A DNA stretch of 64,000 nucleotides from Flavobacterium urocaniciphilum (GCF_900110615.1 NZ_FOEI01000008.1:46296-110295); one strand, 5' to 3'. Counted from the first letter of the stretch, positions 43,331-53,271 are shown. Translations and numbers: made by a program. Notes: generated by a model from the sequence alone, not told the origin.

Positions 43331-43677
43331 TATTTATTCCGAAACCAAACTTTTTGCCATTCGCGTTTTAAAATTAAAAACGTTACATCTTCCGATAATT
43401 TAAAAACGTCCGAACCGTCTAGTTTTTTAATTTGATCTTCGGAAACATCAATAATATAAAGCAAGTTTAAATATTCGGCAAATTTGTGATTGATTAATCG
43501 TAGTATTTTATCCTGAACCAAATTCTTTAATTCGAAAGGAAAAATATCCAAAGGAATATCGATGTTTTCATTTGCTAAAGCAAAATCTTTATTGGTTTGC
43601 TCAATCAATTTGAAATACAAATGCTCTTCTTCCGCTTGCGAAATTAATGAATCGATATTTTGTGGAGGATTATACAT
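43327..43677 (-). CDS. Hypothetical protein coupled to the polyprenyl synthetase gene
   Basis: 116 residues, no signal peptide, mostly helical and charged (NIDSLISQAEEEHLYFKLIE, DIFPFELKNLVQDKILRLIN). The start overlaps the end of the polyprenyl synthetase gene by 8 bases, so it is translated with it. No family recognised; a small cytosolic partner or unrelated passenger are both possible. Confidence 0.65.
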   Translation of the reverse strand: MYNPPQNIDSLISQAEEEHLYFKLIEQTNKDFALANENIDIPLDIFPFELKNLVQDKILRLINHKFAEYLNLLYIIDVSEDQIKKLDGSDVFKLSEDVTFLILKREWQKVWFRNKY

Positions 43678-44644
43678 TTCTGTTCATCAATTTTTCACCA
43701 AACAATCTTAAAATGGTTTTTTTATCGTCTGAAATATTCATTTTAGACAACGTTTCAAATGCTTTTTCTGTGTAATTCAGTATGGCATCTTGTGTAGCTT
43801 TGCTTGCGCCTGATGTATTAAAAATCGTTTTTACCGATTCAATTTTGTCGGTATTGTCATTCGGTTGAATTGAGAATAAATGTAATAATTGTTGTTTGTT
43901 TTCTTCATTAGAAAACTCCATTGCTTTTAAATACAAATACGTTTTTTTGTTTTCGATAATGTCGCCACCAACTTGTTTTCCAAAGGTTTCTGGATTTCCA
44001 AACGCATCTAAATAATCATCTTGCAATTGAAATGCAATTCCTAAATTCAGACCGAAATCGTAAATTAAATTGGCATTTTCTTCAGATGTTTCTGCAACGA
44101 TAGCGCCCATTTTCATCGCGGCACCTATTAAGACAGCAGTTTTGTATTCAATCATTTTTAGGTATTCCGGAATAGTAACATCGTCACGTGTTTCAAAATC
44201 GACATCATATTGCTGTCCTTCGCAAACTTCCAATGCTGTTTTACTGAATAATTTTGCTAATGCTTGAAAAATTTTTGGTTCGTATACTTCAAAATATTGA
44301 TAGGCTAAAATCAACATCGCATCACCAGATAAAATACCAGTATTAAGATTCCATTTTTCATGAACGGTTTCATTTCCTCTTCGTAAAGGCGCGTCATCCA
44401 TAATATCATCGTGAACCAATGAAAAATTATGAAACACTTCTACCGCTTTTGCTGCTGAAATTGCTTTTTTACAATCACCATCGAAAATATCTGCTGCCAT
44501 TAACGTTAAAACGGGTCTGATTCTTTTTCCGCCTAACGATAAAATATAAGAAATAGGTTCGTATAAGTTTTCAGGTTTTCGGTTTTCAGTAATAGAATCG
44601 AATTCTTTAGCGATAATGTTTTGATAATCAGAAATGGTAAGCAT
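43670..44644 (-). CDS. Polyprenyl (isoprenoid) diphosphate synthase
   Basis: 324 residues from ATG 44644. It joins isopentenyl diphosphate units to an allylic primer. First Asp-rich motif in VHDDIMDDAPLRRG, second in QLQDDYLDAFGN, with GGKRIRPVL upstream for diphosphate binding. Product length is not certain from sequence; it could make geranylgeranyl, or longer chains for menaquinone. A TTG at 44662 would add six residues, but the ATG gives the usual start MLTISDY. Confidence 0.9.
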   Translation of the reverse strand: MLTISDYQNIIAKEFDSITENRKPENLYEPISYILSLGGKRIRPVLTLMAADIFDGDCKKAISAAKAVEVFHNFSLVHDDIMDDAPLRRGNETVHEKWNLNTGILSGDAMLILAYQYFEVYEPKIFQALAKLFSKTALEVCEGQQYDVDFETRDDVTIPEYLKMIEYKTAVLIGAAMKMGAIVAETSEENANLIYDFGLNLGIAFQLQDDYLDAFGNPETFGKQVGGDIIENKKTYLYLKAMEFSNEENKQQLLHLFSIQPNDNTDKIESVKTIFNTSGASKATQDAILNYTEKAFETLSKMNISDDKKTILRLFGEKLMNRNV

Positions 44645-44724
44645 ACATGTAATTTTCGTCAAATTTAAGGCAATAATTACAAATTCACTTCATTAATCAA
44701 ATGTTAATTTTATGTAAAAACATT

Positions 44725-44764
44725 GGAAACTATTTGCGTGTTAAAAGTTTCCATTATACTTTTG
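44725..44764 (+). promoter_or_regulatory. TetR-type operator overlapping a consensus promoter, copy 1 (MBL gene)
   Basis: The palindrome GGAAACT...AGTTTCC spans 44725-44752. It contains the -33 TTTG (44733-44736), and the -7 TACTTTTG (44757-44764) follows at 20 bases. The 28-base palindrome region is identical to that at 45935-45962. A repressor bound here would cover the -33 element and the spacer. Confidence 0.75.
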
Positions 44765-44803
44765 TCCTATAATTTTTAAAAACAATTTTATTCAAATTAT
44801 ATT

Positions 44804-45895
44804 ATGGTAGTACTATTTTCAATACTATTCGTTTTAGTTCTTGCGGGTTTTTTGTTTATGCAACAAGAACAATTTGGCAAAAAACCATCGGGTGCTCGAT
44901 TAGAAACCATTAAAAAATCACCAAATTATTATAATAATGCTTTTCAAAACTTTAGTCACACTCCAAGTTTAACCGAAGGTGTTTCGTTTTATTCCGTTTT
45001 GAAAGAATTTTTATTTGTAAAAAATGAATTAAAAAAGCCAAATCATGAAATTCCTTCTGTTAAAACCGATTTGTTTCAGCTAGATCCCAATGAAAATGTG
45101 GTGGTTTGGTTCGGACATTCCTCTTATTTCATTCAAATTGATGGAAAGAAAGTTTTAGTAGACCCTGTTTTTAGTGGTTCTGTTTCTCCGGTTTCTTTTA
45201 CCAATAAAGCTTTTGAAGGAGCAAATAATTATTCGGTAAACGATATTCCAGAAATAGATTATTTGTTTATTACTCATGATCATTGGGATCATTTAGATTA
45301 TAAAACAGTAAAGCAATTACAAGCGAAAGTTAAAAAAGTAATTTGTGGTTTAGGCGTTGGAGCACATTTAGAGCATTGGGGTTATGATGCTTCTAAAATC
45401 ATCGAAAAAGATTGGTATGAAAAAATAATTTTGGATACAAGTTTTGAAGTGAATACGGTTCCAGCACGTCATTTTTCTGGAAGAGGTTTTAAAAGAAATA
45501 CGTCGCTTTGGTTGTCTTTTGTTTTTAAAACGCCTTCTGCCAACTTATTTATTGGTGGAGATAGTGGTTACGATAAACATTTTGCAGAAATTGGAAATCT
45601 ATACGGACCATTCGATTTGGTTTTTCTAGAAAATGGGCAATACGATAAGAGTTGGAAATACATTCACATGCAGCCCAATGAAGTGTTACAAGCCGCAAAC
45701 GACTTAAAAGCAAAAGCTTTATTTCCGGTTCATTCATCCAAATTTGTTTTAGCTAATCATAATTGGAACGAACCGCTTTCGGTAATTACTTCTTTAGTTA
45801 ATGATTCTAATTTACACATGTTTACTCCGTTAATTGGCGAAAAAACGCACTTGCAAAGTCGACAAACATTTTCTAAATGGTGGGAAATCAGTTAA
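44804..45895 (+). CDS. MBL-fold metallo-hydrolase, UlaG/NAPE-PLD-like
   Basis: 363 residues with an N-terminal membrane anchor (residues 2-19). Metal-binding motif HDHWDH at 158-163 in FITHDHWDHLDY, with GHSSYFIQIDGKKVLVDPVF before it and PARHFSGRGFKRNTSLWLSF, GDSGYDKHFAEIG and FPVHSSKFVLANHNW supplying later ligands. This branch includes NAPE-PLD-like phospholipases and L-ascorbate-6-P lactonases; the anchor favours a membrane-lipid substrate. Its promoter carries the same palindrome as the efflux operon, so it is likely controlled by the TetR regulator at 46511. Confidence 0.82.
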   Translation: MVVLFSILFVLVLAGFLFMQQEQFGKKPSGARLETIKKSPNYYNNAFQNFSHTPSLTEGVSFYSVLKEFLFVKNELKKPNHEIPSVKTDLFQLDPNENVVVWFGHSSYFIQIDGKKVLVDPVFSGSVSPVSFTNKAFEGANNYSVNDIPEIDYLFITHDHWDHLDYKTVKQLQAKVKKVICGLGVGAHLEHWGYDASKIIEKDWYEKIILDTSFEVNTVPARHFSGRGFKRNTSLWLSFVFKTPSANLFIGGDSGYDKHFAEIGNLYGPFDLVFLENGQYDKSWKYIHMQPNEVLQAANDLKAKALFPVHSSKFVLANHNWNEPLSVITSLVNDSNLHMFTPLIGEKTHLQSRQTFSKWWEIS

Positions 45896-45934
45896 AAGCA
45901 TAATTAACAAATGTTAAAATTATCAAAAATACTA

Positions 45935-45974
45935 GGAAACTATTTGCGTGTTAAAAGTTTCCGTAATACTTTTG
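45935..45974 (+). promoter_or_regulatory. TetR-type operator overlapping a consensus promoter, copy 2 (efflux operon)
   Basis: GGAAACT...AGTTTCC spans 45935-45962, with the -33 TTTG at 45943-45946 and -7 TACTTTTG at 45967-45974, again 20 bases apart. It lies upstream of the YceI-like gene that starts the efflux operon. Confidence 0.75.
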
Positions 45975-45995
45975 CATCATTAAATTGAAAAATAT

Positions 45996-46508
45996 ATGCA
46001 AGCATTAAGTTTAGAATTAAATCAAAATCAATCTAACTTTTTCATAAAAGTTAGAAAGAACATTGCTTCTTATTTAAAAAATAAAATTCAACATTCATCT
46101 GGTTTTGCTGTTGTAAGAAACGATGTAGTTGAAAATGTATCGATACAATTCGATTTAGTAATTGAAGACGACAATAGAATTAAACGTATCGATGCAAATG
46201 GATTTATGAAAAGAAATAAAAATGAAATTGTTCATTTCGAAACCATTTCTTTTCAAAGAGTAAACGATTCTATAAGTTTTATCAAAGGAAAACTTACTAT
46301 GAACGGTGTTACAAAAATTGTTGAGTTAGAAGCCTATGTTAAAACAGAAGAATATAAAAAAGGAAAATCGAAAGTGGTTTTTGATATTGTAGGCGAAATC
46401 AATAAAAAAGATTTTGGTTTAGGAATCGATGAAAGAGCTTCCATTAATGGTGTAGCTTTTGGGAAAAATATAAATATAGAAGGGAATTTCGAATTTTTAA
46501 GTAACTAA
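45996..46508 (+). CDS. YceI-family protein
   Basis: 170 residues resembling the YceI lipocalin-like family (QFDLVIEDDNRIKRIDANGF, GKLTMNGVTKIVELEAYV, KKDFGLGIDERASINGVAFG), which binds polyisoprenoid or similar hydrophobic molecules. Unlike many members it shows no signal peptide, so it may be cytosolic. First gene of the operon, 2 bases before tetR. It could buffer a hydrophobic ligand that also induces the regulator; this is inference. Confidence 0.7.
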   Translation: MQALSLELNQNQSNFFIKVRKNIASYLKNKIQHSSGFAVVRNDVVENVSIQFDLVIEDDNRIKRIDANGFMKRNKNEIVHFETISFQRVNDSISFIKGKLTMNGVTKIVELEAYVKTEEYKKGKSKVVFDIVGEINKKDFGLGIDERASINGVAFGKNINIEGNFEFLSN

Positions 46509-46510
46509 GG

Positions 46511-47116
46511 ATGAGCTGTGAAATTAAAAATAAAATAATCAATAAGGCTACCGATATGTTTTTAAAATTAGGTTTTAAAAGCGTAACGATGGATGATATT
46601 GCTAGTGAAATGTGTATGTCGAAGAAAACGATTTACAAACATTTTAGCAATAAAGAGGTGTTAATTGAAGAAGGTACTGAAACGATTAAAAAGAAAATCC
46701 ATGATATGATGGATAGTATTATTTCTAAAAACTATAATGCAATTAAAGAAAACTTTGAAATGCGTAAAATGTTTAAGGAAATGTTTCAATCGGTTGATCA
46801 TTCGCCAGCCTTTCAATTGAAAAAACACTATCCGGAAATTTATGCCAAAATGATGGAAGAAGAAATCAAAGTGTGTCAATCTGTTTTCAATCAGAATGTA
46901 ATAAAAGGAATAGGGGAAGGATTGTATCGAAGTGATTTGGAAATTGATACAGTAGTAACTTTTTATTATACATTAATTTTTTCAATCAACGAAAACACAC
47001 TTTATGAGAAAGATGCTTCACTTTTAGAATTGAAAGCATTAGAATATCATACCAGAGCTATTGCAACAGAAAAAGGAATAGTAGAACTAGAAAATCAATT
47101 AAAATTAAATAATTAA
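46511..47116 (+). CDS. TetR/AcrR-family transcriptional regulator
   Basis: 201 residues. The N-terminal helix-turn-helix is VTMDDIASEMCMSKKTIYKH followed by FSNKEVLIEEGTETI. The C-terminal helical ligand domain is family-typical and not predictive. It sits inside the efflux operon, and the palindromes at 44725 and 45935 are its probable targets, giving autorepression and induction by a pump substrate. Confidence 0.9.
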   Translation: MSCEIKNKIINKATDMFLKLGFKSVTMDDIASEMCMSKKTIYKHFSNKEVLIEEGTETIKKKIHDMMDSIISKNYNAIKENFEMRKMFKEMFQSVDHSPAFQLKKHYPEIYAKMMEEEIKVCQSVFNQNVIKGIGEGLYRSDLEIDTVVTFYYTLIFSINENTLYEKDASLLELKALEYHTRAIATEKGIVELENQLKLNN

Positions 47117-47127
47117 AGAAATATAGA

Positions 47128-48465
47128 ATGAGAAATAAATGGATCATTTCATTACTGTTTTTAGTTTCTTATGTGAATGCACAAGAAGTTAAAACCTTAA
47201 ACTTAAAAGAAGCGTTAGAATTCGCTTTAGAAAATAAAGCCGAAGCTAAAAAAGCAAAATTGCAAGTTGAAAATAGCGAATACAAAATTCAAGAAGTTCG
47301 CTCAAGAGCTTTACCTCAAATTGCTGCAAATGGAAGTTTAAATTATAATCCAATTTTACAAACTACTGTAATTGATGGTGATAATTTTGGTGCGCCAGGA
47401 ACTACAATTCAAGCGGCTTTTGGACAAAAATGGAATTCTGGAGCTGGAATTTCTTTAACTCAAGCTTTATTTGATCAATCGGTTTTTACGGGTTTAAGAG
47501 CGGCAAAATCAACTAGAGAATTTTATCAATTAAACGAACAATTAACTGAAGAACAAGTTATTGAGCGTGTGGCAAATGCTTATTATCAAGTATACGTACA
47601 ACAACAAAAGTTAATTGTAATTGAAAATAATTTAAAAAACACAAATAAAGTTAAAAGTATTATTGAAGGACAATACAATAATGGTTTGGCTAAAAAAATT
47701 GATTTAGATCGAATTAGTGTTCGAGTGAATAATATTAATTCAATGCGTCAACAACTTTTAAATGCCATTACTCTTCAAGAAAATGCTTTGAAATTTTATA
47801 TGGGAATGCCAATGGAAAATACCATTATTATCCCAAAAACGGCTTTCGAAGTTACACCACAAGATATTGTGTCTAGTGCAGATGTAACGAAAAGATCAGA
47901 ATATCAAGTATTGAAAAAACAAGAGCAATTATTAGAATTACAAAAGAAATCATTCCAAGCATACTATTATCCAACGTTAGCCTTAAGCGGTGGTTATAAT
48001 TATATTGGTCAAGGTCCAGAATTACCTTGGTTTGCAAAACCATCTGATGGTGTGTATTGGTCAGATTATGCTTCTGTTGGTTTAAGTTTAAGAGTGCCTA
48101 TTTTTTCTGGATTTGGTACTAGAGCTAAAGTTAGACAAGCCGATAATTCACTAAAAAGTATACAAGTTGATTTAGACGATACGAAATTAGCGCTTGACTT
48201 AGCCTTTCAAAATTCTAAAAAACAAATTGAAAACAGTTTAATTACGATTTCAAACCAAAAAGAAAATGCCAAGTTAGCACAAGAAGTTTTTAATAATACG
48301 AACAATAACTATACTCAAGGCTTAGCTTCATTAACGGATTTGTTAGATGCAGAAAATGCATTAGTAGAAGCACAAAATAATTATACATCAGCCATTTTAG
48401 AATACAAACTGGCAGAAATTCAATTAATAAAATCTAAAGGAGAACTAAAAACATTAATCAAATAA
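47128..48465 (+). CDS. TolC-family outer-membrane efflux protein
   Basis: 445 residues. Signal peptide (residues 1-18, ending SYVNAQ), then the two-fold TolC pattern of long helices and strands: LNLKEALEFALENKAEAKKA, AYYQVYVQQQKLIVIENNLK, and the second half with VPIFSGFGTRAKVRQADNSL and YTQGLASLTDLLDAENALVE. It forms the outer-membrane tunnel for the pump genes that follow. Confidence 0.92.
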   Translation: MRNKWIISLLFLVSYVNAQEVKTLNLKEALEFALENKAEAKKAKLQVENSEYKIQEVRSRALPQIAANGSLNYNPILQTTVIDGDNFGAPGTTIQAAFGQKWNSGAGISLTQALFDQSVFTGLRAAKSTREFYQLNEQLTEEQVIERVANAYYQVYVQQQKLIVIENNLKNTNKVKSIIEGQYNNGLAKKIDLDRISVRVNNINSMRQQLLNAITLQENALKFYMGMPMENTIIIPKTAFEVTPQDIVSSADVTKRSEYQVLKKQEQLLELQKKSFQAYYYPTLALSGGYNYIGQGPELPWFAKPSDGVYWSDYASVGLSLRVPIFSGFGTRAKVRQADNSLKSIQVDLDDTKLALDLAFQNSKKQIENSLITISNQKENAKLAQEVFNNTNNNYTQGLASLTDLLDAENALVEAQNNYTSAILEYKLAEIQLIKSKGELKTLIK

Positions 48466-48473
48466 GTAAAAAC

Positions 48474-49541
48474 ATGAAAAAAAATATTATAACATCATTA
48501 GTAGTTTTAGGAGCTATTGCAGTTATAGCTGTTATTTTAATGAAAAATAAAGAAGCGAATGCTGCTAAAATTGCTGTTGTAGCTGAAAAAAATGCAACTG
48601 TTTCAGTAAAAGTTGCTCAAGTTAAAACGGAAGAAATGTCTTTAGATTTTAGTTCTAATGGGAACTTTGAGCCAGTACAAGAATTAACAGTTTGTGCTGA
48701 AAAATCTGGAAAAGTAATTAGTATTTTAGTAAAAGAAGGTGATAGAGTAAGTGTCGGACAAACGATTGCTATTGTTAGAAGTGATGTAATTAATGTTGAA
48801 GCACAAACAGCAGAAGCGGCTTATCAAAATGCTTTAACAGATTATAATCGTTTTGAAAATGCCTATAAAACAGGTGGTGTTACAAAACAACAATTAGATC
48901 AAGCTAGACTTGGAATGGTTAATGCAAAAGCAAGATTAACGCAAGCTAGAATTAATGTTGGAGACACTCGAATTAAAGCGCCAATTAGTGGAATCATCAA
49001 TAAAAGATTCATCGAACCAGGTTCTATTTTAGCTGGAATGCCACCAACGCAAATGTTCGAAATTGTAAATGTTTCAAAATTAAAATTGAAAGTTACTGCT
49101 AACGAAAGTCAAATTGCAGGAATAAAAGTTGGAAATGTAATCAATGTAACTTCAAATGTTTATCCTGGAAAAACGTTTTCAGGAAAAATTACATTCGTGG
49201 CACCTAAAGCAGATACAAGTTTAAATTTCCCAGTTGAAATTGAAATTACAAACAATGCTTCAAACGATTTAAAAGCTGGAATGTATGGAACTGCACAATT
49301 TTCTTCAAACCAACAAAAACAAAACTTAATGGTAGTACCTAGAAATGCCTTTGTTGGAAGTGTAAGCAGTAACCAAATTTTCGTAAATGAAAACGGAGTT
49401 GCAGTTCTTAAAAATGTAGTTGCAGGTAGAATTTTAGGCGATAAAGTTGAAATCGTAAAAGGACTTAACAATGGTGATCAAGTGGTTGTAACAGGTCAAT
49501 TAAACATTGTAGATGGTACTAAATTAGAAATTATTAAATAA
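48474..49541 (+). CDS. RND efflux periplasmic adaptor
   Basis: 355 residues. An N-terminal membrane anchor (about 5-22, ITSLVVLGAIAVIAVILM) precedes the lipoyl-like segment EKSGKVISILVKEGDRVSVG, a short coiled coil (about 105-150), barrel domain (GNVINVTSNVYPGKTFSGKI) and C-terminal membrane-proximal domain (VVTGQLNIVDGTKLEI). It joins the RND pump to TolC. It follows tolC by 8 bases. Confidence 0.93.
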   Translation: MKKNIITSLVVLGAIAVIAVILMKNKEANAAKIAVVAEKNATVSVKVAQVKTEEMSLDFSSNGNFEPVQELTVCAEKSGKVISILVKEGDRVSVGQTIAIVRSDVINVEAQTAEAAYQNALTDYNRFENAYKTGGVTKQQLDQARLGMVNAKARLTQARINVGDTRIKAPISGIINKRFIEPGSILAGMPPTQMFEIVNVSKLKLKVTANESQIAGIKVGNVINVTSNVYPGKTFSGKITFVAPKADTSLNFPVEIEITNNASNDLKAGMYGTAQFSSNQQKQNLMVVPRNAFVGSVSSNQIFVNENGVAVLKNVVAGRILGDKVEIVKGLNNGDQVVVTGQLNIVDGTKLEIIK

Positions 49542-49572
49542 GATTTTATTATAAATCTTCAAAAGATAAGAT

Positions 49573-52500
49573 ATGAAATTAGCAGAAATATCAATAAAAC
49601 GTCCTTCGTTAGTAATTGTATTATTTACAATTCTAATCTTGGGTGGATTGTTCAGTTACAATCAATTAGGGTATGAATTAGTCCCTAAATTCGAAATGAA
49701 TGTAATTACAGTTTCTACCGTTTACCCTGGAGCTTCACCAAGTGAAGTTGAAAATACTGTAACCAAAAAAGTAGAAGATGCGGTTGCTTCATTAGAAAAC
49801 ATTAAGAAAATAGATTCCAAATCTTATGAAAGTCTTTCTGTAGTTTCAATTACATTAACTTCCAATGCGAATGTTGATGTTTCTTTAAATGATGCGCAAC
49901 GAAAAATAAATGCGATCATCAGTAATTTACCAGAAGATGCCAAAACACCTGGATTAAATAAGTTTTCGCTTAGTGATATGCCTATTATTACATTGGGTGC
50001 AAACGGAAACATGGATGAGGTTGCTTTTTATGATTTAATTGATAAAAAAATTGCGCCTGTTTTATCTCGTGTTCAAGGTGTGGCTCAAGTAAATATTATT
50101 GGTGGACAAGAACGTGAAATCCAAGTAAATTTAGATGCTACCAAAATGCAAGGTTATGGTTTGTCGATTCCTCAAGTTCAACAAACTATATTATCTTCAA
50201 ATTTGGATTTTCCAACTGGTAACATTCAAACTCGTGAACAAAAAATATTGATCCGTTTAGCCGGTAAATATAAAAATGTAGAGGAATTAAGAAATTTAGT
50301 TGTTTCTTCAAAAGACGGTATACAAGTACGTTTACAAGATATTGCAGATGTACAGGATAGTCAGAAAATTGCTGAAAAAATTGCTCGTGTAGATCAGAAA
50401 AGTGCTATTGTATTACAAATTGTTAAACAATCTGATGCTAATGCCGTTGCGGTAAGTGAATCGGTGGCTACAACTATTAAAAAATTGGAAAGCGATTATA
50501 AAGTAAACGGCTTAAAATTAGAAACGGCAAAAGATAGTACAATTTTTACACTTGAAGCTGCTGATTCGGTTATTCACGATTTATTAATTGCTGTAATTCT
50601 AGTAGCAATTGTAATGTTGTTTTTCTTACACAGTGTGAGAAACTCTTTAATAGTTATGGTTTCCATTCCAGCTTCGTTGATTGCAACGTTTATTGGAATT
50701 TATTTGTTAGGATATACGCTTAACTTAATGAGTTTATTAGGACTTTCGTTAGTTGTTGGTATTTTAGTAGATGACGCCATAGTTGTATTGGAAAACATAT
50801 ACAGGCATATGGAAATGGGTAAAAACCGTGTTCGTGCCGCTTATGATGGTACGGCTGAAATTGGCGGAACAGTAACTTCTATTACGTTGGTAATTGTGGT
50901 AGTATTTTTACCAATTGCAATGAGTTCTGGATTAGTATCAAACATCATTACTCAGTTTTGTATGACAGTTGTAATTTCTACATTGTTATCACTTCTAGCT
51001 TCTTTTACTATTATTCCATGGTTATCTTCACGATTCGGGAAATTAGAACATATTGAAGGTAAAAACTTATTTGGAAAAACAATTCTTGCCTTTGAAAATA
51101 TGCTAACTCGTTTTACACATTGGGTAACAGGAATTTTAGAATGGTGTTTAGATCATTATATTAAAACTATTGTAGTGGTAGTGGTATTGTTTTTCGCTTC
51201 AACTATTGGATTAATGGGAGGTGGATTTATTGGTGGTGAGTTTTTTGCATCTTCTGATAGTGGTGAGTTTTTAGTTCAAATTGAAATGCCAAAAGATGCT
51301 TCGTTAGAACAAACAAATTTCATGACCCAAAAAGCAGAAGCATATTTGAAAAATCAAGAATATGTTAAAAGTCAAATTACTACTGTAGGTCAAACTTCAG
51401 AAGGTATGGGAGCTTCTCAAGCAACAGCATATAAAGCAGAAATTGATGTTAAAATGATTGATCAAAAAGATCGAACTGATGATGCATCTGTTTATGCAGC
51501 TAAAATGAAGCGTCAATTGGAGAAAGTTTTAATTGGTGCGAAAGTAAAAACGGTTCCTGTAGGTATTATGGGTACGGCAGAAAATGCTAAATTAGGATTA
51601 ATTGTTACCGGTCCAAACGTAGAAAGCGCTATGAAATTCGCTAAATTAGCGGAGAATGAATTGAGAAAAATCCCTGGTACAACTGAGATTAAATTGACTG
51701 TTGAAGATGGAAATCCAGAAATCAATGTTCAAGTAGATCGTGATAAGATGGCTGCTTTAGGATTATCGTTACAAACGGTTGGTATGACTATGCAAACAGC
51801 TTATAGTGGAAATACTGATGGTAAATACAGAGCAGGTGATTACGAATACGATATTAATATTAAATACAATTCTTTTGATAGAAAAAATATTGATGATGTA
51901 AGTAATTTGATTTTCATCAATAATATGGGACAACAAATCAAATTAGCGCAATTCGCAACTATTTCAGAAGGTTCTGGTCCAAGTCAATTAGAACGTAGAG
52001 ATAAATCGGCTTCAGTTACGGTTCAAGGTCAAAATGTTGGGGTTCCAACAGGAACTATTGTAACACAATGGCAAGAACGTTTAGATAAGTTAGAAAAACC
52101 AACAGGTGTAAATTATATTTGGGGTGGAGATCAAGAAAACCAATCGGAAGGTTTTGGTACTTTAGGAATTGCGTTATTAGCGGCTATTATTTTAGTTTAC
52201 TTAGTAATGGTTGGATTATACGATAGTTTTGCGCATCCATTTGTAGTATTATTTGCGATTCCTCTTTCGTTTATTGGTGCGATGTTAGCCTTAGCTTTAA
52301 CGAATAAAACCTTAAATATCTTTACCATTTTAGGTATCATTATGTTAATTGGTTTAGTATGTAAAAATGCGATTATGTTGGTCGATTATACAAACCAAAG
52401 AAGAAAAGCTGGTGAATCAATAAGAAATGCCTTAATTCAAGCCAACCACGCGCGTTTACGTCCGATTTTGATGACTACAATTGCCATGGTATTCGGTATG

Positions 52501-52749
52501 TTCCCAATTGCATTAGCTTCTGGAGCTGGTGCAGAATGGAAAAACGGTTTAGCTTGGGTAATTATCGGTGGATTAATCAGTTCGTTATTCTTAACGTTAG
52601 TAATCGTACCAGTAATTTATGAAATTATGGAAAAATTAATTGCTAAATTCTCAAAAGGAGAAAAAGTAGATTATGAAGCAGAAATGATTGCCGATTATGA
52701 ACACAGAGAATTAAGTGAAGATGGTGTAACACCTAAACATAACATGTAA
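49573..52749 (+). CDS. RND-family efflux permease
   Basis: 1058-residue inner-membrane pump driven by protons. Helix 1 (SLVIVLFTILILGGLFSYN), porter segment NVITVSTVYPGASPSEVENT, helix 4 motif GLSLVVGILVDDAIVVLENI with the proton-relay Asp pair, and the second half with IIMLIGLVCKNAIMLVDYTN and HARLRPILMTTIAMVFGM. Matches the AcrB/HAE-type multidrug group. Substrates unknown; the YceI and MBL genes under the same type of promoter hint at hydrophobic compounds. Last gene of the operon, closed by a strong terminator. Confidence 0.94.
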   Translation: MKLAEISIKRPSLVIVLFTILILGGLFSYNQLGYELVPKFEMNVITVSTVYPGASPSEVENTVTKKVEDAVASLENIKKIDSKSYESLSVVSITLTSNANVDVSLNDAQRKINAIISNLPEDAKTPGLNKFSLSDMPIITLGANGNMDEVAFYDLIDKKIAPVLSRVQGVAQVNIIGGQEREIQVNLDATKMQGYGLSIPQVQQTILSSNLDFPTGNIQTREQKILIRLAGKYKNVEELRNLVVSSKDGIQVRLQDIADVQDSQKIAEKIARVDQKSAIVLQIVKQSDANAVAVSESVATTIKKLESDYKVNGLKLETAKDSTIFTLEAADSVIHDLLIAVILVAIVMLFFLHSVRNSLIVMVSIPASLIATFIGIYLLGYTLNLMSLLGLSLVVGILVDDAIVVLENIYRHMEMGKNRVRAAYDGTAEIGGTVTSITLVIVVVFLPIAMSSGLVSNIITQFCMTVVISTLLSLLASFTIIPWLSSRFGKLEHIEGKNLFGKTILAFENMLTRFTHWVTGILEWCLDHYIKTIVVVVVLFFASTIGLMGGGFIGGEFFASSDSGEFLVQIEMPKDASLEQTNFMTQKAEAYLKNQEYVKSQITTVGQTSEGMGASQATAYKAEIDVKMIDQKDRTDDASVYAAKMKRQLEKVLIGAKVKTVPVGIMGTAENAKLGLIVTGPNVESAMKFAKLAENELRKIPGTTEIKLTVEDGNPEINVQVDRDKMAALGLSLQTVGMTMQTAYSGNTDGKYRAGDYEYDINIKYNSFDRKNIDDVSNLIFINNMGQQIKLAQFATISEGSGPSQLERRDKSASVTVQGQNVGVPTGTIVTQWQERLDKLEKPTGVNYIWGGDQENQSEGFGTLGIALLAAIILVYLVMVGLYDSFAHPFVVLFAIPLSFIGAMLALALTNKTLNIFTILGIIMLIGLVCKNAIMLVDYTNQRRKAGESIRNALIQANHARLRPILMTTIAMVFGMFPIALASGAGAEWKNGLAWVIIGGLISSLFLTLVIVPVIYEIMEKLIAKFSKGEKVDYEAEMIADYEHRELSEDGVTPKHNM

Positions 52750-52784
52750 ATAAATAGTTTTATTTTAGTTTAATTTAATTTCAA

Positions 52785-52819
52785 AAAAAATCCGAAAACA
52801 TTACGTTTTCGGATTTTTT
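52785..52819. terminator. Bidirectional terminator between the RND operon and mscL
   Basis: AATCCGAAAAC pairs with GTTTTCGGATT around a 5-base loop, flanked by runs of A and T (15-bp stem in all). Confidence 0.9.
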
Positions 52820-52840
52820 GATTTATAGAATTATGAAAAT

Positions 52841-53212
52841 TTATTTTTTTAATAAATCTCTAATTTGTGTCAATAATTCTTCTTGAGTTGGTCCGGCTGG
52901 TGCTGCAGGAGCTTCTGGTTTTTTCATTTTGTTAACAGCTTTTACTAATAAAAAGATAACAAATGCAATAACTAAAAATGCAATTACGGCAGCAAGGAAT
53001 TTACCATATAATACTCCGCCATCCGTTTTTAATCCGGCTAAATCTTCAACTTGTGCAGCTTTTAATGCTGGATTCAATAATGCTGGTGTTATTACATCTT
53101 CAACTAGTGATTTAACAATTCCGCCAAAAGCACCACCAATGATAACTCCGACTGCTAAGTCCATTACATTTCCTTTAGCAATAAAGTCTTTAAATTCTGA
53201 CATCATACCCAT
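52841..53212 (-). CDS. mscL: Large-conductance mechanosensitive channel
   Basis: 123 residues. First helix with FKDFIAKGNVMDLAVGVIIG and AFGGIVKSLVEDVITP, second helix FLAAVIAFLVIAFVIFLLVK, then a Pro/Ala linker and the cytoplasmic bundle helix TQEELLTQIRDLLKK. Forms a pentameric pore in the inner membrane that opens under hypo-osmotic shock. A monocistronic gene. Confidence 0.95.
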   Translation of the reverse strand: MGMMSEFKDFIAKGNVMDLAVGVIIGGAFGGIVKSLVEDVITPALLNPALKAAQVEDLAGLKTDGGVLYGKFLAAVIAFLVIAFVIFLLVKAVNKMKKPEAPAAPAGPTQEELLTQIRDLLKK

Positions 53213-53271
53213 AATAAATTAGTTTTAAAAGTTAATTATTACGAAGATATAGAATTAATTTAACAATTTTT

